Positions 61,563 through 64,000 of a stretch of 64,000 nucleotides of DNA are shown piece by piece (position 1 is the first letter of the stretch; every line of letters starts with the position of its first letter). The translations under genes and the position numbers were made by a program. The notes beneath the pieces were generated by a model. That model was not told the origin of the DNA. It made no database searches and saw nothing but the letters and a program-made list of their open reading frames with translations. The DNA comes from Christiangramia oceanisediminis. GTDB lineage: Bacteria; Bacteroidota; Bacteroidia; Flavobacteriales; Flavobacteriaceae. Location of the stretch: positions 434,001 to 498,000 of the forward strand of contig NZ_JANCNS010000003.1 in assembly GCF_022570735.2 (NCBI RefSeq), read 5' to 3'.

Positions 61563-62768
61563 TTATAATGCCTCGTTTACTGTAAAACCAAAGGCGGTGG
61601 CTATCTCTTCTGAAATAGCATCCAGGGTTTCCGGAGTTACCTCCCAGAAACCATTTCCGTCTAATATTTGTTCTAAGTAATTATCCACGCTGGCTTTGCT
61701 CACGTAAGGCGCTCCGGTTTCTGGATTATGAGTAAACCTAAGGCTGTAGATAAACCCGTATCCTTCTGAAAGGTCATGGAAAGCAGGACCATATTGACCT
61801 TCGGCCAGGGCTGCTTTTCCAGCCTGCAGGTAATAAACTGCGCGAATACCAACAATCTTGGAAACATTCTCCTGAATGATATCTACCTGCTGATCTCTTA
61901 ACTCATAATCACCGGCAACGATCGCAGCACGACCGGTTTTAAAAGCCTCGAAGATCTCGTCTGCAATTCCTGCAAAATCTTCATCGCCGTCTACTCTCCC
62001 AAGATATTTAAATAGCAGATTGTCGCTATTGTCCTGTAGGGCTGCATTAGGATTTTCTGAAGGAATTGATGGATCCCCGTAAAGATAACCGTATGCCTCA
62101 TCCCATTTGTGCTCCATGGTTGTATAGGACTTTCCTTCCTCGGTGATACCGGCTTCATTGTTAGCGCGGTTTTCACCTGCATCAAGAACTGCCTCTACCA
62201 GGTAGTTATTCAACATTTGATCTACAACAAGAGCTCCAATAAGACCCTTGGCGAAGGCCTGGTCCATTTCAAGTCCCTCTACGTTTACGTATCGAATAGC
62301 ATCACCATCGGCGATCTGTCCTGCTACTCCGGGTGCAGCAACCTGGTTTCTAGCAGCCTTTACCTCATTCATCTGCGCAGAAATATAGGAATCAAAATCG
62401 GCTCTGATCTCGTTGCTCTCTACCGTATTGGTTGAGAAATAAAGGTTAGATGCAGCAACCTTTGATTTTACGCTTTTTGAAGATTCGTTAAGGGCAGCTT
62501 CAGAGAATGGGTTGTTCTCGTTGGCGAACATATTCTTAAGCATATCCTCGGTGGCGTTATCAAAATCCTTGAAATGGCCAAGGATTTCCGAGGTCATTTC
62601 CAATCTTGTAGTTTGTCCGCTATAGCTTACGGTATTATTGTCATTCCTTTCAAAACTGTAATTAGCAGGTACATCAATTTCTGGATCTGTGATAATGGTA
62701 TCATCATCTGAAGAACAGGAAGCCAGGCTTAAGCCTCCAAGAACTATTGCGAAAAGCTGTCTTTTCAT
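61563..62768 (-). CDS. DUF4856 lipoprotein
   Basis: 401 aa with lipobox LASC (Cys18). DUF4856 signatures include YSFERNDNNTVSYSGQTTRLEMTSEI and DQMLNNYLVEAVLD near residue 185, GKSYTTMEHKWDEAYGYLYG near 210 and QYGPAFHDLSEGYGFIYSLRF near 330. The family is found almost only with imelysin, HTTM and TonB genes, and its biochemical role is unknown. First gene of the operon, with a promoter 39 bases upstream of the start. Confidence 0.87.
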   Translation of the reverse strand: MKRQLFAIVLGGLSLASCSSDDDTIITDPEIDVPANYSFERNDNNTVSYSGQTTRLEMTSEILGHFKDFDNATEDMLKNMFANENNPFSEAALNESSKSVKSKVAASNLYFSTNTVESNEIRADFDSYISAQMNEVKAARNQVAAPGVAGQIADGDAIRYVNVEGLEMDQAFAKGLIGALVVDQMLNNYLVEAVLDAGENRANNEAGITEEGKSYTTMEHKWDEAYGYLYGDPSIPSENPNAALQDNSDNLLFKYLGRVDGDEDFAGIADEIFEAFKTGRAAIVAGDYELRDQQVDIIQENVSKIVGIRAVYYLQAGKAALAEGQYGPAFHDLSEGYGFIYSLRFTHNPETGAPYVSKASVDNYLEQILDGNGFWEVTPETLDAISEEIATAFGFTVNEAL

Positions 62769-62806
62769 TTTATTTATTTAGACTGGTTTAAAATAATTTT
62801 CGCCAG

Positions 62807-62837
62807 CAAATATAAAGCCCACTTTTGGACACGGCAA
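62807..62837 (-). promoter_or_regulatory. Promoter of the DUF4856-imelysin-HTTM-TonB operon
   Basis: TTG (62837-62835), 20 bases, TATATTTG (62814-62807) on the minus strand. Confidence 0.75.
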
Positions 62838-62899
62838 TTTTATTTAGATTAATTTTAAATAATTTTTATTAATCGAGAAGTAAAAAGCGATAAAGAGTA

Positions 62900-63763
62900 T
62901 TAATGGTAGGCGTTGAAGATCTTTGAAGCTTCATTATAAGCCGACTCAAAACTCGTCATTTTGATATTGGTCTCGGCCCTGGCCGAAGTAAAGTAAGAAA
63001 GCATCTTTTCTGAAGGCATGTTCCCGGTTAGCTCATCCTTGGCCATGGGGCATCCTCCAAAACCCTGGATAGCTCCATCAAACCTCCTGCATCCAGCCTT
63101 ATAGGCTGCATCGATCTTTTCATGCCACCTGGAAGGCACGGTATGTAAATGAGCACCAAACTCGATCTCAGGATATTCCGGGATCAAGTTGGAGAACAGG
63201 TAATCAATAATATCAGGGGTGGAAGATCCTATGGTATCTGACAAGGAAAGTATCTTCACACCCATTGCTGAAAGTTTCTCGGTCCACTCGCCAACGATCT
63301 CCACATTCCATGGGTCACCGTATGGATTGCCAAATCCCATGCTTAGATAAGCCACCACTTCTTTTCCAGACTGATCTGCAATGTTCAGGATCTCCTGTAA
63401 AACCTCAACCGATTCGGCTATGGTTTTATGAGTATTACGCATCTGGAAATTTTCAGAAATCGAAAATGGATAGCCCAGGTAATCGATCTCCTTAAACTGG
63501 GAAGCATCCTGTGCGCCCCTCACATTCGCAACGATAGCCAGCAGTTTACTGCGAGTCGTGGAAAGGTCGAGCTTCCCAAGCACCTCGGCAGTATCTTTCA
63601 TTTGAGGAATAGCCTTCGGGGAAACAAAGCTTCCAAAGTCGATGGTATCAAAACCACATCTCAACAATGATTGGATGTATTGAACCTTTTCGTTGGTAGG
63701 AATAAAATCCCGGATCCCCTGCATGGCATCCCTGGGACATTCGATCAGTTTAACTTTCCCCAT
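62900..63763 (-). CDS. Hydroxymethylglutaryl-CoA lyase
   Basis: 287 aa DRE-TIM metallolyase: ECPRDAMQGIRDFIPTNEKVQYI with the metal Asp/Arg, NFQMRNTHKTIAES, DTIGSSTPDI, HLHTVPSRW with the metal His pair, and the catalytic Cys in GFGGCPMAKDELTGNMPSE. It splits HMG-CoA into acetyl-CoA and acetoacetate, the last step of leucine catabolism. A TATCTTTG box (63769-63776) lies very near the start, too close to be sure of. It is on the same strand as pyrD upstream. Confidence 0.95.
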   Translation of the reverse strand: MGKVKLIECPRDAMQGIRDFIPTNEKVQYIQSLLRCGFDTIDFGSFVSPKAIPQMKDTAEVLGKLDLSTTRSKLLAIVANVRGAQDASQFKEIDYLGYPFSISENFQMRNTHKTIAESVEVLQEILNIADQSGKEVVAYLSMGFGNPYGDPWNVEIVGEWTEKLSAMGVKILSLSDTIGSSTPDIIDYLFSNLIPEYPEIEFGAHLHTVPSRWHEKIDAAYKAGCRRFDGAIQGFGGCPMAKDELTGNMPSEKMLSYFTSARAETNIKMTSFESAYNEASKIFNAYH

Positions 63764-63890
63764 ACTGCCAAAGATAGTATTTTACAGAAATTTTAAAAAG
63801 ATTAAACAATTATTGCTGATATGAAATTTTATTTCGGTTAAACCAGCCCTCGAGTGCAAATTCCTTAATTCGGAATTTTAATTATGATGA

Positions 63891-63922
63891 ATACTGAGTA
63901 CTATGTATTGAGTACTTAGTAT
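63891..63922. repeat. Short inverted repeat between pyrD and the HMG-CoA lyase gene
   Basis: ATACTGAGTACT and AGTACTTAGTAT pair at 11 of 12 positions around an 8-base loop, with TATTGAGTA words shared with the rpoB-rpoC repeat. Only 6 bases separate it from the pyrD stop. No T-run follows. Confidence 0.6.
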
Positions 63923-63928
63923 ACTCGA

Positions 63929-64000
63929 TCAATTCTTCATTTTTTTCAGGATAGCTTTATTGATCTCTTTTATAAGTGCAGGACCCTCGTAGATAAAACC
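63929..64000 (-). CDS. pyrD: Dihydroorotate dehydrogenase C-terminus (cut by window edge)
   Basis: Only 23 codons are present. The peptide GFIYEGPALIKEINKAILKK is the characteristic C-terminal end of class 2 (quinone-linked) dihydroorotate dehydrogenase of pyrimidine synthesis. The stop is the TGA at 63929-63931. The start lies beyond the right edge. Confidence 0.7.
   Translation of the reverse strand, partial: GFIYEGPALIKEINKAILKKMKN

Overview
The window is chromosomal DNA of a member of the Bacteroidota, almost certainly family Flavobacteriaceae; a marine Gramella/Christiangramia-like genome is my best guess, not a proven identity. Grounds are the AT-rich sequence, promoters of the Bacteroidota type (TTG, about 19 bases, TAnnTTTG), an almost complete lack of Shine-Dalgarno sequences except for a perfect one at rpsU, and typical families (DUF2851, DUF3467, NamZ/DUF1343, DUF4856/imelysin iron locus, SprB-like repeat, zeaxanthin-type crt operon). 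No prophage, insertion sequence, CRISPR array or rRNA gene was seen; the region looks like a stable core-genome segment.

Layout. 1-7.8 kb: an OmpA-domain outer-membrane protein running off the left edge, prfC, an alanine/sodium symporter, then on the minus strand a coupled aminotransferase-like enzyme and dipeptide epimerase, DUF3467 and DinB. 7.8-23.1 kb: the conserved information-processing block, all on the minus strand and in transcription order rpsU, xerC, hpf, tRNA-Thr(TGT), tRNA-Tyr, tRNA-Gly, tRNA-Thr(GGT), tuf, tRNA-Trp, secE, nusG, rplK, rplA, rplJ, rplL, rpoB, rpoC. 23.2-39.8 kb: housekeeping and envelope genes (metallo-beta-lactamase-fold hydrolase, acyl-CoA dehydrogenase, a helix-hairpin-helix protein, a symporter with a secreted and lipoyl-like N-terminal part, PspC, DUF2851, SGNH esterase, a cystathionine-beta-synthase-like enzyme, a LolC/E-type permease, NamZ, two methyltransferases, a lipoprotein protease, an FKBP lipoprotein, an S4 protein, a phosphoribosyltransferase, aroK).

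39.9-40.5 kb: two tRNA-Lys genes, each followed by 65-base tandem units that carry copies of the tRNA 3' end, then tRNA-Leu. 40.7-45.5 kb: a five-gene carotenoid operon led by a MerR/B12-binding CarH-like regulator (carH-like, crtI, crtB, crtZ, crtY), predicted to make zeaxanthin from GGPP under light/cobalamin control. 45.5-56.6 kb: a thioredoxin-like protein, an S24-type repressor facing an unknown small gene, aconitase, MoxR, two periplasmic peptidyl-prolyl isomerases, an SRPBCC protein, an OmpH/Skp chaperone, guaB and a small eight-cysteine protein. 56.6-62.8 kb: a four-gene iron-uptake-like operon (DUF4856, imelysin, HTTM, FecA-like TonB receptor). It ends with HMG-CoA lyase and the tail of pyrD.

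The most unusual signal is a roughly 34-36 base element sitting 3' of tRNA genes at two separate loci (tRNA-Lys pair and tRNA-Thr). In each case it is followed by a copy of that same tRNA's 3' end beginning at exactly the same T-loop position, and its arms match the host tRNA, so the whole can fold into a hairpin. Other points of interest are the perfect anti-anti-SD at rpsU, the terminator abutting the xerC start codon, the lipoyl-like insertion in the symporter, and the TTGTTTA repeats overlapping the carotenoid-operon promoter.
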